NCBI RefSeq assembly: GCF_001426755.1 | Contig: NZ_LMFJ01000001.1 | Coordinates: forward strand, 1,359,846 to 1,423,845 | From: Aeromicrobium sp. Root495 | Lineage (GTDB): Bacteria > Actinomycetota > Actinomycetes > Propionibacteriales > Nocardioidaceae | Direction: 5' to 3' | DNA length: 64,000 nucleotides | Part shown: positions 9,028-17,069 of the stretch, piece after piece | Position numbering within the stretch: position 1 is the stretch's first letter | How the letters are laid out: each line of letters opens with the position of its first letter | The notes under the pieces: model-generated | The model's input: only the letters and a program-made list of their open reading frames with translations | Told to the model about the DNA's origin: nothing | Database searches by the model: none | Made by a program: the position numbers and the translations under genes

Positions 9028-9070
9028 CCAGCCCCCGGGCATGACCAGCCCGTGGGCATGACCAGCCCGT
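9020..9070. repeat. Tandem 17-bp repeat, three copies
   Basis: GGGCATGACCAGCCCGT occurs twice exactly (9037-9053 and 9054-9070), preceded by a diverged copy at 9020-9036 and followed by a partial copy (GGGCATGA, from 9071). The DUF4184 stop codon lies in the first copy. The rest of 9028-9363 holds a hairpin and a possible promoter/operator; no gene is visible there. Confidence 0.85.
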
Positions 9071-9081
9071 GGGCATGAAAG

Positions 9082-9119
9082 TGGCCAGCGCGGTCTCGGG
9101 GGGTGAACCGCGCTGGCCA
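9082..9119 (+). terminator. Hairpin terminator after the DUF4184 gene
   Basis: A perfect 13-bp stem (TGGCCAGCGCGGT at 9082-9094, complement at 9107-9119) encloses a 12-nt loop. There is no U-tract, which is common for actinobacterial terminators. It separates the moxR operon from the GH16 gene. Confidence 0.6.
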
Positions 9120-9242
9120 GGACCCAGAATAGCCCATCATCGCAGTCCCTGGGCGGAAGACTCCGCCGTTGTGCCCGCCCCTGCCTGATCCGCCCAGGAT
9201 CGGACGGGACCTCTGCGCCGCGATGTCAGGACCTACGAGGGA

Positions 9243-9293
9243 TTGACACGACCCGAATTCGATCGGCCAAACCCCTGTTGCCGGAAGCGCTTC
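9243..9293 (+). promoter_or_regulatory. Possible promoter and LacI-like operator of the GH16 gene
   Basis: A perfect TTGACA lies at 9243-9248. A 10-bp palindrome GAAGCGCTTC with a central CG lies at 9284-9293, a form typical of LacI-family operators that control secreted glycosidases. No convincing -10 hexamer is seen between them, and no LacI-type regulator gene is in the window, so this is tentative. Confidence 0.35.
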
Positions 9294-9363
9294 TGTGGTG
9301 GGATCCGGACAAGGGATGCACGGAGGGAGACCGGGCACCCGCTTCACGATGGGGTGGATCGGC

Positions 9364-10848
9364 ATGGGAGACCGCACCGACGCCTCGAGCAGCGCCCGGC
9401 GGACGCGCCGTCGGGCACTCGCCTCGGGTGCCGTCGTCGTCATGGGCCTGCTCGCGGGCGTGGCGCCCGTGGGGGCAGGCGCCGCAGGGCTGGCCGGGAC
9501 GACGGTCTCCCCCACGGCGATCCCCAACGCCGACTTCTCCGCCGGTCACCGGTCCTGGCGGGTGTCCACCCGCACCGAGTCGACGATCATCACCCGGGGC
9601 TCGCACCACGCCATGCGGCTCAAGAACCGTTCCACCGCCGCGAAGCGCACCCTGGCGCTCAGCTCCGTCCCGGGGTCCACCGGCTTCGTGGCCGGCTCCA
9701 CCGTCGTCGTCCGGGCCGAGGTGAGCAGCTCGAGGCGCCGCGGGGTGGCGGGACTGCACCTCGTGGAGCGCTCGGCGTCCGGGACGGCGTTGCGTTCGGT
9801 CAGCGCGCCGAGCAAGCGGGTCTACTCCGGCTACCGGACGGTGCGGACGTCCATCACGATCCCGAGTGCGACGCGGCGCGTCTCGGTGAGGTTGTTCGTG
9901 CGCGGGGCGCGGAGGGACCAGTCGATCAGGTTCCGCAACATCACCTATCGCGTCGTCCCGCCCGCGGCCTCGAGTCCCGGTCCCACGGAGCCTGATCCCG
10001 GGGCCACCCCCACCGAGCCGACTGCGAGCGCGCCCACCGCTCCGGCGCCCGGCGTCGGTTGCTCCTCGCTCAACGACCCCTCGCAGCGCGTGCTCACCTT
10101 CGCCGACGAGTTCGACGGCTCGTCCGTCGACGCGAGCAAGTGGCGCGTGCGCGACGACGACCACCTCTCCTTCGACGCGGCGTACCTGAAGAAGGAGAAC
10201 GTCACCGTCAGGAACGGCGCGCTCACGATCGCGGGACGGCGCATGAGCGAGGCCAAGACGGTCTCCGGCGGGCAGTCCCAGCGCTGGTACTCCACGGGCT
10301 ACCTCGACACGATCGGAAAGTTCTCCCAGGAGCACGGCCGCTGGGAGATGCGCGCCAAGCTCCCCACCGACGGGACCAGGACCCGCGGGGTCTGGCCCGC
10401 CTTCTGGCTCCGAGGCGACCGGACGGCCGGCGAGATCGACATCATGGAGACGTACGGATCACCGTCGACCCAGACGCGGTACAACCCGTCCAGCTCCTAC
10501 CAGGCCACCCTGTGGCAGGACACCAACCTGGGACCCAAGGCCGGCAAGTGGACGGCCTGGGCCCACCAGGACTGGCAGACCCACACCCCAGCCGTGTACG
10601 AGGGCTACCACGTCTACGGCGTGAACTGGATGGCCGACTGCCTGCAGTTCACGATCGACGACACCGTCTTCGCGACCGTCAGCACGAAGGACGTCCCCTG
10701 GATGTCCACCGCGTTCTCGGGGCCGTTCAACATCCGGCTCAACATGCAGGTCGGCTCGTCGTACTGGGGCATGCCCGACCGGCAGAACACGAAGGACGCG
10801 TTCGACTACGTCGTGGACTACGTACGGGTCTACCGTCCGGGCTCCTGA
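9364..10848 (+). CDS. Secreted GH16-family glycoside hydrolase
   Basis: This is an extracellular endo-acting beta-glucanase-type enzyme; GH16 includes laminarinases, lichenases and agarases, and the substrate is not determinable. The 494 residues comprise a twin-arginine-like or Sec signal peptide (RRTRRR then a hydrophobic stretch ending VGAGAAG), a beta-sandwich carbohydrate-binding-like domain (about 45-200), a Pro/Thr-rich linker, and the GH16 catalytic domain (about 235-494). The catalytic motif GEIDIME, with nucleophile and acid/base glutamates, is near 356-362. In-frame starts also exist at 9295 and 9349; 9364 gives the most compact signal peptide. It overlaps the convergent epimerase gene by 19 nt. 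Confidence 0.88.
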   Translation: MGDRTDASSSARRTRRRALASGAVVVMGLLAGVAPVGAGAAGLAGTTVSPTAIPNADFSAGHRSWRVSTRTESTIITRGSHHAMRLKNRSTAAKRTLALSSVPGSTGFVAGSTVVVRAEVSSSRRRGVAGLHLVERSASGTALRSVSAPSKRVYSGYRTVRTSITIPSATRRVSVRLFVRGARRDQSIRFRNITYRVVPPAASSPGPTEPDPGATPTEPTASAPTAPAPGVGCSSLNDPSQRVLTFADEFDGSSVDASKWRVRDDDHLSFDAAYLKKENVTVRNGALTIAGRRMSEAKTVSGGQSQRWYSTGYLDTIGKFSQEHGRWEMRAKLPTDGTRTRGVWPAFWLRGDRTAGEIDIMETYGSPSTQTRYNPSSSYQATLWQDTNLGPKAGKWTAWAHQDWQTHTPAVYEGYHVYGVNWMADCLQFTIDDTVFATVSTKDVPWMSTAFSGPFNIRLNMQVGSSYWGMPDRQNTKDAFDYVVDYVRVYRPGS

Positions 10849-12062
10849 CCCCGTGGACGAGCGTCCCCAGCGGCCGCGGAAGGGCTCGGGAAGAGTGGCA
10901 GTCCAGGCAGGGTGAGCGCGTTGAACGCGTGATAGGCGTCGGGGCGTCCGGTCCAGGTGCGGCTCGACGGAGCCAGGTCCGGGGACAGCTCGTGACGCCA
11001 GGAGCCGTTGGCGTCGTCGATGAAGTGCTCGTCGATCTCGCTCCACCAGCGCCGGGCCCAGGCGGCGTGGCCAGGGCGGTTCGTCCGGCTGCTGAGCGCC
11101 TCGGCCGCCAGCACCGCCTCCCCCATGACCCAGTGGAATCGCTCCCGGACGCTCGGCAGGCCGGCCCAGTCCGTCGTGTAGACGAGCCCCGCACGGTCCG
11201 GCTCCACGGCGTCGGCGACCGCCTGCTGGAACAGCGCCTCGGCCGCCTCCTCGATCCACACCGGTGGCTCGAGCATCCCGGCCGCCTGCTGCAGGAGGAG
11301 CCGTGACCACTCGAACGCGTGACCCGGTGTGGCGCCGTAGGGGCGGAACGGATCGGCCGGCCGGTCCTCGTTGTAGCCCGGCAGCGGCACCCAGGCTGCG
11401 TCGAAGTGCTCGGGGATGCGCCATCCCTGCTCGCGGGCGTTGCGGTCGATGATGCCCGCGCAGATCGACAGTGCGCGGTCGCGCCAGACCTGGTCGCCCG
11501 TCACGTCGGCGGCGATCTGGTAGGCCTCCACGGTGTGCATGTTGCTGTTGGCGCCGCGGTACGGATCCACGAGGGACCAGTCGCGACTGAGCTCCTCACG
11601 GCATCGGCCGGCCGTGTCGTCCCAGAACCGGGTCCCGTGCACCTCGAGTGCCTCGGCCAGGAGCTCCTGGCCGCCCTCGGCACCGGCGCTCGCGGCCGTG
11701 GCAGCCGCCATCACCACGTGGGCGTGTCCGTAGCAGCGCTTCGTGGTGTCGGGCACCGAGCCGTCCAGACCGGCCGCGTCGAACCAGCCGCCGTGGTCGT
11801 CGTCGTGGAGCAGCGTGCGCAGGGTCCGTACCCCGTGGTCGGCGAGCCGGAGGTCGTCGGACTCCCCCAGCAGGGCGCTCAGCGCGAAGACGTAGGTCAT
11901 GCGCGCGTTGATCCAGAGCTCGAGCCCCTTGCCCGGCTCGGGCCGGCCGCTGGCGTCGAGCCAGACGAACCCGCCCTCGGGACGGACGGACCGCCTCGCG
12001 AAGGTCAGCAGCTCGCGTCGTCGGGTCTCACGCCAGGAAGCACCACCAGGAAGATCGGCCAC
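10830..12062 (-). CDS. AGE-family epimerase/isomerase
   Basis: This cytosolic alpha/alpha6-barrel enzyme belongs to the N-acylglucosamine 2-epimerase superfamily, which includes mannose isomerase and YihS-like enzymes. It has 410 residues, a normal length. Recognisable family segments include RMTYVFALSALLG, YGHAHVVMAAATAA with a catalytic-type histidine, HTVEAYQIAADVTG and GHAFEWSRLLLQ. Whether it acts on mannose, glucose or another sugar cannot be told. The GTG start is chosen because a CATGAT hexamer ends 6 nt upstream. It is the last gene of a leftward run starting at the ferredoxin reductase, 43 nt after the preceding stop. Confidence 0.85.
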   Translation of the reverse strand: MADLPGGASWRETRRRELLTFARRSVRPEGGFVWLDASGRPEPGKGLELWINARMTYVFALSALLGESDDLRLADHGVRTLRTLLHDDDHGGWFDAAGLDGSVPDTTKRCYGHAHVVMAAATAASAGAEGGQELLAEALEVHGTRFWDDTAGRCREELSRDWSLVDPYRGANSNMHTVEAYQIAADVTGDQVWRDRALSICAGIIDRNAREQGWRIPEHFDAAWVPLPGYNEDRPADPFRPYGATPGHAFEWSRLLLQQAAGMLEPPVWIEEAAEALFQQAVADAVEPDRAGLVYTTDWAGLPSVRERFHWVMGEAVLAAEALSSRTNRPGHAAWARRWWSEIDEHFIDDANGSWRHELSPDLAPSSRTWTGRPDAYHAFNALTLPGLPLFPSPSAAAGDARPRGQEPGR

Positions 12063-12105
12063 CGTCCCATCATGGCCGATCCCGTGGCTCAGCCCTCGGG
12101 CCAGG

Positions 12106-12543
12106 TCACGAGTGCGGAGCGGACTCCCGCTCGAGGAGCGTCTCGCGATCGAGGACGGAGTTGGGCCGGAACGAGACCGGTCCGCCGCGGCGGGTCGGTC
12201 GCACGAGGTCGAACCCACCGGTGGTCACCAGGACCCAGCGGCGCGGGCGCCGGTCGTGGCCCAGGAGCTGCCGCGCGTCCGCCGCAGCCTCCCGGACGCA
12301 CGACTCATGGCACGGCGGGAACAGGAACTCGCCGTCGATGGCCTCGTCCGGAGTTCCCGGGAAGGCCACCGGTCGGGTGAGCACCCGCCCACAGATGCCA
12401 CAGATCCGGCTCAGCGCGCACTGGATGGCGCGCGCCTTGACGACGCGCTCGTGCGCCGCGTGGCCGTCGTCGTCGACGCACGCGAACGGCACGACCGAGC
12501 CGCCCACGAGGGGCCGGTCCGACAGGTCGGGCGGGTTGCTCAT
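12106..12543 (-). CDS. Hypothetical protein with a Cys-x2-Cys...Cys-His-x2-Cys motif
   Basis: I do not recognise this 145-residue protein. It has Cys48-x2-Cys51 in RICGICGRVL and Cys78-His79-x2-Cys82 in PPCHESC, a spacing compatible with a single zinc site, followed by a basic C-terminal half. It has no signal peptide and no membrane segment. It starts 11 nt after the desaturase stop in the same orientation, so it is very likely cotranscribed with the desaturase and its reductase. A role in that electron-transfer system is possible but unproven. Confidence 0.7.
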   Translation of the reverse strand: MSNPPDLSDRPLVGGSVVPFACVDDDGHAAHERVVKARAIQCALSRICGICGRVLTRPVAFPGTPDEAIDGEFLFPPCHESCVREAAADARQLLGHDRRPRRWVLVTTGGFDLVRPTRRGGPVSFRPNSVLDRETLLERESAPHS

Positions 12544-12553
12544 GGGTGACGAC

Positions 12554-13741
12554 TCATCCGACGGGCGCGGTGTTGGTCCACCGACCCAGCTCGGAACGAC
12601 GACCGGGACGCTCGTCGTCACGCAGACGACGCTCGCGGGCCGACGGCGGAGCCGGGTTGTCCTTGGTGCGACGGTTCGGCAGGGACAGCTTCATGACCGT
12701 GCGCAGCACCTGGCCGTACTGCTTGTGCAGGGGTCCGGTCGTGTAGGGGATCCCGTAGCGCTGGCAGAGGTCCTTCACCTTCACCGAGATGTCCGCGTAG
12801 CGGTTGCTCGGCAGGTCGGGGAAGAGGTGGTGCTCGATCTGGTAGCCCAGCTGGCCGCTCATGACGTGCAGCAGCTTGCCGCCCTCGAAGTTGGCCGACC
12901 CGAGCATCTGGCGCAGGTACCACTCGGCCCGCGTCTCGTCCTCGAGCTCCTCCTCGCTGAAGTGCACCGCACCGTCGGGGAAGTGGCCGCAGAAGATGAT
13001 CATGTAGGCCCAGAAGTTGCGGACGATGTTCGACGTGAAGTTGGCCGTCAGGGTGCTGACGAAGGCCGGTCCCGTGAGCGCCGGGTAGACGATGTAGTCC
13101 TTGAGGGCCTGCTTGCCGACCTTGTCGCCGATCTGCTTGAGCTGCTTCTTGAGGAGCTTGGGGTCCTTCTCGCCCTTGCGGATGGACTCGATGTCGAGGT
13201 CGTGGAGCGCCACGCCCCACTCGAAGAACATCGCCAGCAGGGCGTTGTACACCGGCTGACCCAGGTTGTACGGCGTCCACTTCTGGTCGCGGCTCATGCG
13301 CAGGATGCCGTAGCCCACGTCGTTGTCGTGGCCGAGCACGTTGGTGAACTGGTGGTGGATGTAGTTGTGCGAGTGCTTCCACTGCTCGGCCGGCTGGGTG
13401 GTGTCCCACTCCCAGTTGCTCGAGTGGATCTCCGGATCGTTCATCCAGTCCCACTGGCCGTGCATGGTGTTGTGGCCGATCTCCATGTTCTCGAGGATCT
13501 TGGCTGACGAGAGCAGGGCCGTCCCGAGCAGCCAGGCCGGCGGGAAGAGGCTCGCGAACAGGGTGATCCGGCCGGCGGCGGCGAGCCGGCGCTGGAGGGT
13601 GATGATGCGGAGCACGTAGTCGCGGTCGGCCTGACCACGTGAGGCCTCGACCTCGGCGCGGATCGCGTCGAGCTCGCGGCCGATCTCCTCGACCTCCTCG
13701 TCGGTGAGGTGCGTGTACTCGCGGACGTCTGCGTATGCCAT
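12554..13741 (-). CDS. Membrane fatty acid desaturase, DesA3-like
   Basis: This is an integral-membrane di-iron desaturase, probably stearoyl-CoA delta-9, by resemblance to mycobacterial DesA3 (Rv3229c). It has 395 residues. The three histidine boxes are present: HNTMH (about residue 94), HNYIHH (about 125) and QIEHH (about 300). Hydrophobic segments flank the boxes. The ferredoxin reductase lies directly upstream with a 14-nt gap, the same pair and order as Rv3230c-Rv3229c, where the reductase supplies electrons. The start is ATG; the C-terminal 35 residues are basic and Pro/Arg-rich. Confidence 0.92.
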   Translation of the reverse strand: MAYADVREYTHLTDEEVEEIGRELDAIRAEVEASRGQADRDYVLRIITLQRRLAAAGRITLFASLFPPAWLLGTALLSSAKILENMEIGHNTMHGQWDWMNDPEIHSSNWEWDTTQPAEQWKHSHNYIHHQFTNVLGHDNDVGYGILRMSRDQKWTPYNLGQPVYNALLAMFFEWGVALHDLDIESIRKGEKDPKLLKKQLKQIGDKVGKQALKDYIVYPALTGPAFVSTLTANFTSNIVRNFWAYMIIFCGHFPDGAVHFSEEELEDETRAEWYLRQMLGSANFEGGKLLHVMSGQLGYQIEHHLFPDLPSNRYADISVKVKDLCQRYGIPYTTGPLHKQYGQVLRTVMKLSLPNRRTKDNPAPPSARERRLRDDERPGRRSELGRWTNTAPVG

Positions 13742-13755
13742 GGTTTCTCGATCCT

Positions 13756-14844
13756 CTAGACGTTCAGGGTGCAGTCGGTGGTGGCGACGCTGATGCAGGT
13801 CTGGATGTACTCGCCGGGGGTGTCGTGCTCCTCGCCGCTGCGCAGGTCCTTCACGCGCCCGGCGGCCAGGGGCACGTCGCACGTGTGGCAGATGCCCATG
13901 CGGCAGCCGAAGAGCATGCTGACCCCGGCCTGCTCGCCGGCCTCCAGCAGGGTGGTGGCCCCGTCGACCTCGATGGTCGGGCCACCCTCGCCGAAGGTGA
14001 CCGTGCCACCGGCAGCGTCGCCGGCGGCCGGGGCGAGCGAGAAGCGCTCGACGTGGAGCCGGTCGATACGGCCGTGCTCCTCGTAGTGCTCCACGAGGGC
14101 GTCGAGCATGGGCGCGGGACCGCACGCCCACGTCTCACGACGAGGCCAGTCCTGGACGACGTCGTCCAGCTGGTCCGGGGTGAGGAAGCCGTCGGTGTCG
14201 GTGAAGCGCTCGACCAGCCTGAACGACTCGTGCTCGGCAGCCAGGGCGCGGAGCTCGTCGGCGAACATCATGTCGTCCTCGTCGGTGGCCGAGTAGAGCA
14301 GCACGACGTCGGGCACGGAGCCGCGACGGTTCAGCGTGCGCAGCATCGACATGACGGGCGTGATGCCGCTGCCACCCGCGATCATGAGCATGCGGGCCGG
14401 AGGGGGGTCCGGAAGCACGAACTCGCCGCGCGGCACGTCGAGACGCACGATGGTGCCGGGCTCGAGACCGTTGACGAGGTGCTCGGAGAGGAAGCCCTCC
14501 GGCATGGCCTTGACGGTGATCGCGACCGTCCCCTCCTCGCGGACGGGGGCGGAGGAGATGGAGTACGAACGCCAGTGGAAGCGCCCCTCGAGCTCCACGC
14601 CGATCCCGATGTACTGCCCCGGCTGGAAGTCGAAGGACCAGCCCCAGCCCGGGCGGATCACGAGGGTGGCGGAGCGGTCCGTGACAGGCTCGACCCGCTC
14701 CACCCGGCCGCGCAGCTCGCGCGCCGACCACAGCGGGTTGATGAGCTTGAGGTAGTCGTCGGGGTGCAGCGGAGTGGTGAGCGCCTTGCTGGCCGCGCGG
14801 ACGCGCCGCAGCAGCGTCGACCTCTCGATGAGTGAGTCAGCCAT
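13756..14844 (-). CDS. Ferredoxin reductase with 2Fe-2S domain, desaturase partner
   Basis: This flavoprotein passes electrons from NAD(P)H through FAD and a 2Fe-2S centre to the adjacent desaturase. It resembles Rv3230c. The 362 residues comprise an N-terminal segment, a flavin-binding RSYSISS motif (about residue 92), a nucleotide-binding GGSGITP motif (about 156), and a C-terminal plant-type ferredoxin domain with the cluster ligands GCRMGICHTC and a downstream Cys. It is the first gene of the operon. A 21-bp near-perfect palindrome 27 nt upstream is a likely regulator site. Confidence 0.92.
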   Translation of the reverse strand: MADSLIERSTLLRRVRAASKALTTPLHPDDYLKLINPLWSARELRGRVERVEPVTDRSATLVIRPGWGWSFDFQPGQYIGIGVELEGRFHWRSYSISSAPVREEGTVAITVKAMPEGFLSEHLVNGLEPGTIVRLDVPRGEFVLPDPPPARMLMIAGGSGITPVMSMLRTLNRRGSVPDVVLLYSATDEDDMMFADELRALAAEHESFRLVERFTDTDGFLTPDQLDDVVQDWPRRETWACGPAPMLDALVEHYEEHGRIDRLHVERFSLAPAAGDAAGGTVTFGEGGPTIEVDGATTLLEAGEQAGVSMLFGCRMGICHTCDVPLAAGRVKDLRSGEEHDTPGEYIQTCISVATTDCTLNV

Positions 14845-14870
14845 GCATCATTCCCGTCCACTCGCTCCCC

Positions 14871-14891
14871 ACACATACCGTCGGCATGTGT
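14871..14891. promoter_or_regulatory. 21-bp palindromic operator candidate of the desaturase operon
   Basis: ACACAT, A, CCG, T, CGG, C, ATGTGT forms a palindrome with 9 of 10 base pairs around a central T, 27 nt before the reductase start. Its size and symmetry suit a dimeric TetR- or MarR-family repressor. No regulator gene is adjacent. Confidence 0.5.
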
Positions 14892-15053
14892 CGTCCGTCA
14901 CGGCGACGGTACGTTGCTTTGGAGCCGAGCACACCTCGAAGGGACAAGTCTTTTTCCGGACCCCTCCTGACCTGCGAAGACGTGCCGCCGAGGTGCGCGC
15001 ACGGCGTGTCGCCCGGACCATGGGAAGGACCCGGACCACCGAGAGGATCCCCC

Positions 15054-15182
15054 ATGGAGCAGCACGATCCCGAGATGCCCGACCCCCAGCAGGAGACGGC
15101 GCCCGACGAGCACCCCAAGCCCGACGTCAACGACCCGCACCCCGACGGCGCGGGGCAGGACGAGCCGCTCACGTCGCTCTAG
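15054..15182 (+). CDS. Small acidic Pro/Asp/Glu-rich protein
   Basis: This is a 42-residue reading frame rich in Asp, Glu, Pro, Gln and His, with no hydrophobic segment, so it is probably disordered. GAGAGGA lies 6 nt before its ATG, a reasonable ribosome site, and the frame has actinobacterial codon bias. It lies 39 nt before the PGPGW-family gene in the same direction. I do not recognise a family, and it may be unexpressed. Confidence 0.5.
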   Translation: MEQHDPEMPDPQQETAPDEHPKPDVNDPHPDGAGQDEPLTSL

Positions 15183-15220
15183 GTCGGCACGGCCGGCCGG
15201 CGTCTGGGACCCTGGTTCCC

Positions 15221-15706
15221 ATGACGGATGACGACAGACGCCGGTCGCACGGTCTCGTGCGCCGTGTGGCCCTCGAGACGCTCGGCTGGACGCTCGTGGT
15301 GGCGGGCCTCGCCGCCCTGATCCTCCCCGGCCCGGGGCTGCTCGGCCTGGCGGCCGGGCTGGCCGTGCTGTCCCAGCAGTACGAGTGGGCCGAGCGCCGA
15401 CTCGAGCCGGTCAAGGTGGCAGCGTTCAAGGCGGCCGCCGACGGGGTCCAGACCTGGCCCCGCATCGTCGCGAGCTGCCTGGGAGCGGCAGCGATCGCTG
15501 CCTTCGGCGTGCTCTGGATCGTGCGTCCCGACGTTCCCTCGTGGTGGCCGGTGCGCGACAGCTGGTGGCTCGTGGGCGGGTGGCCCACCGGCGTCACCCT
15601 CATCGCCTCCTCCCTCATCGCCTACGCGCTCATCGTGTGGAGCTTCCGTCACTTCCGCGGTGTCGAGGACCCCGAGGCGGCCGCCGAGGCCGCCGCCCGC
15701 GACTGA
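15221..15706 (+). CDS. PGPGW / TIGR02611-family membrane protein
   Basis: This 161-residue membrane protein belongs to the putative transmembrane PGPGW group, of unknown function. The first hydrophobic hairpin contains the signature LPGPGLLGLAAGLAVLS (about residues 38-54). Two further membrane segments follow at about 87-106 and 124-145, and the C-terminus is acidic and Ala-rich. The ATG has only a weak upstream ribosome site. It converges on the antiporter gene with 9 nt between the stops and no hairpin there. Confidence 0.8.
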   Translation: MTDDDRRRSHGLVRRVALETLGWTLVVAGLAALILPGPGLLGLAAGLAVLSQQYEWAERRLEPVKVAAFKAAADGVQTWPRIVASCLGAAAIAAFGVLWIVRPDVPSWWPVRDSWWLVGGWPTGVTLIASSLIAYALIVWSFRHFRGVEDPEAAAEAAARD

Positions 15707-15715
15707 GGACTCGGC

Positions 15716-17023
15716 TCAACCTGCAGCCCACTCGCCGCGGCGGGTGTCGAGCCAGCGCATGACGGGCGTGGCCAGGACGCCGTGCACCACGACGGACACC
15801 GTGATGGCCAGACCCACGGTCGCCCACAGGACGTCGGTGTCGGAGAACGTGGCCATCCCGGTGGCCCAGGCCAGGTAGAACAACGAGCCCACGCCACGGA
15901 CGCCGAAGAACGCCGTCACGAGTCGTTCGCGAGGTCCGAGGTGGTGATCGCCCACCCGGTCCTTGGGCGGCGCGCCGACCTTGAGGGCGACCCAGGCCGT
16001 CACCGGCCTCACGACCAGCACCAGCGCGACGGCCACGAGGGCGGCCTGCCACGTGAGCGCTCCGAGCAGGCCGCCGGAGAGCGCCACCCCGAGCAGGAGC
16101 AGGACCACGAGCGTCAGGAGCCGCTCCAGCCGTTGCACCACCTGGTGCATGAGCGCGTGGTACTCGTCGTTGCGCTCGGCCGACCTGATGGTCATGGCGC
16201 ACGCGAAGACGGCGAGGAACCCGTAGCCGCCGACGAGCTCGGCGAGACCGTAGGAGAGCATCACGGCTGCGAGCGCCAGCAGCGGCTCGCCTGTCTCGGC
16301 GGTGCGCATCGACGGACGCAGTCCCCTGAACGCCGCCTTGGCCAGGACCCAGCCCGCGACGACCCCGACGACCACCCCGAGGCCGGTGCGGCCGAGGAGG
16401 TCCCACCCCACCCAGACGATGCCGTCGTGGAGGGCGAAGCCCCCCGCGGCCAGCACGGCGAGGTGCACGAAAGGGAACCCCAGGCCGTCGTTGAGACCCG
16501 CCTCGGAGGTGAGCGCGAACCGCACCTCGTCGGCCTCGTCGATCTCGTCGGGCTCGTCCTGCTCCGTGGTCGGCCCGTCGACCTGGACGTCGGAGGCGAG
16601 CACGGGGTCGGTGGGCGCCAGGACGGCCGCGAGCAGGAGGGCCGAGGCCGGCGCCAGACCTGCGACGACCCCGAGCGCCGCCGTGGCTGCGATGGTGAGC
16701 GGCATGGCGACGAGGAGCAGACGCCAGGTGGTCCCCCAACGCCGCCAGGCGCGCCACGAGCGCAGGCTGAGCGGCCGGTCGAGGGACAGCCCGACACCCA
16801 TGAGCGCCACGAGGACCGTGAACTCGGTGAGGTGCTGCACGGCCTCCCGGTCGCGGACCGGGTCGATCATGAGCGCGTCGGGAAGCGGGAGGAACCCGGC
16901 CAGCGCGCCGACACCGAGCAGCACGGCGGGCGCCGACAGGGCGACGCTGCGCAGGGCGTGCGGCAGCACGACGGCGAGCAGCAGCGCTGCTCCCGCCAGC
17001 GCGTAGACGCCAGCGGCGTTCAT
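15716..17023 (-). CDS. CPA1-type cation/proton antiporter
   Basis: This 435-residue membrane protein has about twelve hydrophobic segments and resembles Na+(K+)/H+ antiporters of the CPA1 group. The ion-binding region LAPTDPVLASDV (about residue 135) and the later SEAGLNDGLGFPFVHLA (about 172) carry the conserved Asp residues of this family. The acidic loop between them (EQDEPDEIDEADE) is unusually rich in Asp and Glu. An AGGAG precedes the ATG by 5 nt. The transported ion is not determinable. Confidence 0.87.
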   Translation of the reverse strand: MNAAGVYALAGAALLLAVVLPHALRSVALSAPAVLLGVGALAGFLPLPDALMIDPVRDREAVQHLTEFTVLVALMGVGLSLDRPLSLRSWRAWRRWGTTWRLLLVAMPLTIAATAALGVVAGLAPASALLLAAVLAPTDPVLASDVQVDGPTTEQDEPDEIDEADEVRFALTSEAGLNDGLGFPFVHLAVLAAGGFALHDGIVWVGWDLLGRTGLGVVVGVVAGWVLAKAAFRGLRPSMRTAETGEPLLALAAVMLSYGLAELVGGYGFLAVFACAMTIRSAERNDEYHALMHQVVQRLERLLTLVVLLLLGVALSGGLLGALTWQAALVAVALVLVVRPVTAWVALKVGAPPKDRVGDHHLGPRERLVTAFFGVRGVGSLFYLAWATGMATFSDTDVLWATVGLAITVSVVVHGVLATPVMRWLDTRRGEWAAG

Positions 17024-17069
17024 GGTGCTCCTGGGGGTGGGGGAAGGTCTGCGGAGGAAGTACCCCTCG

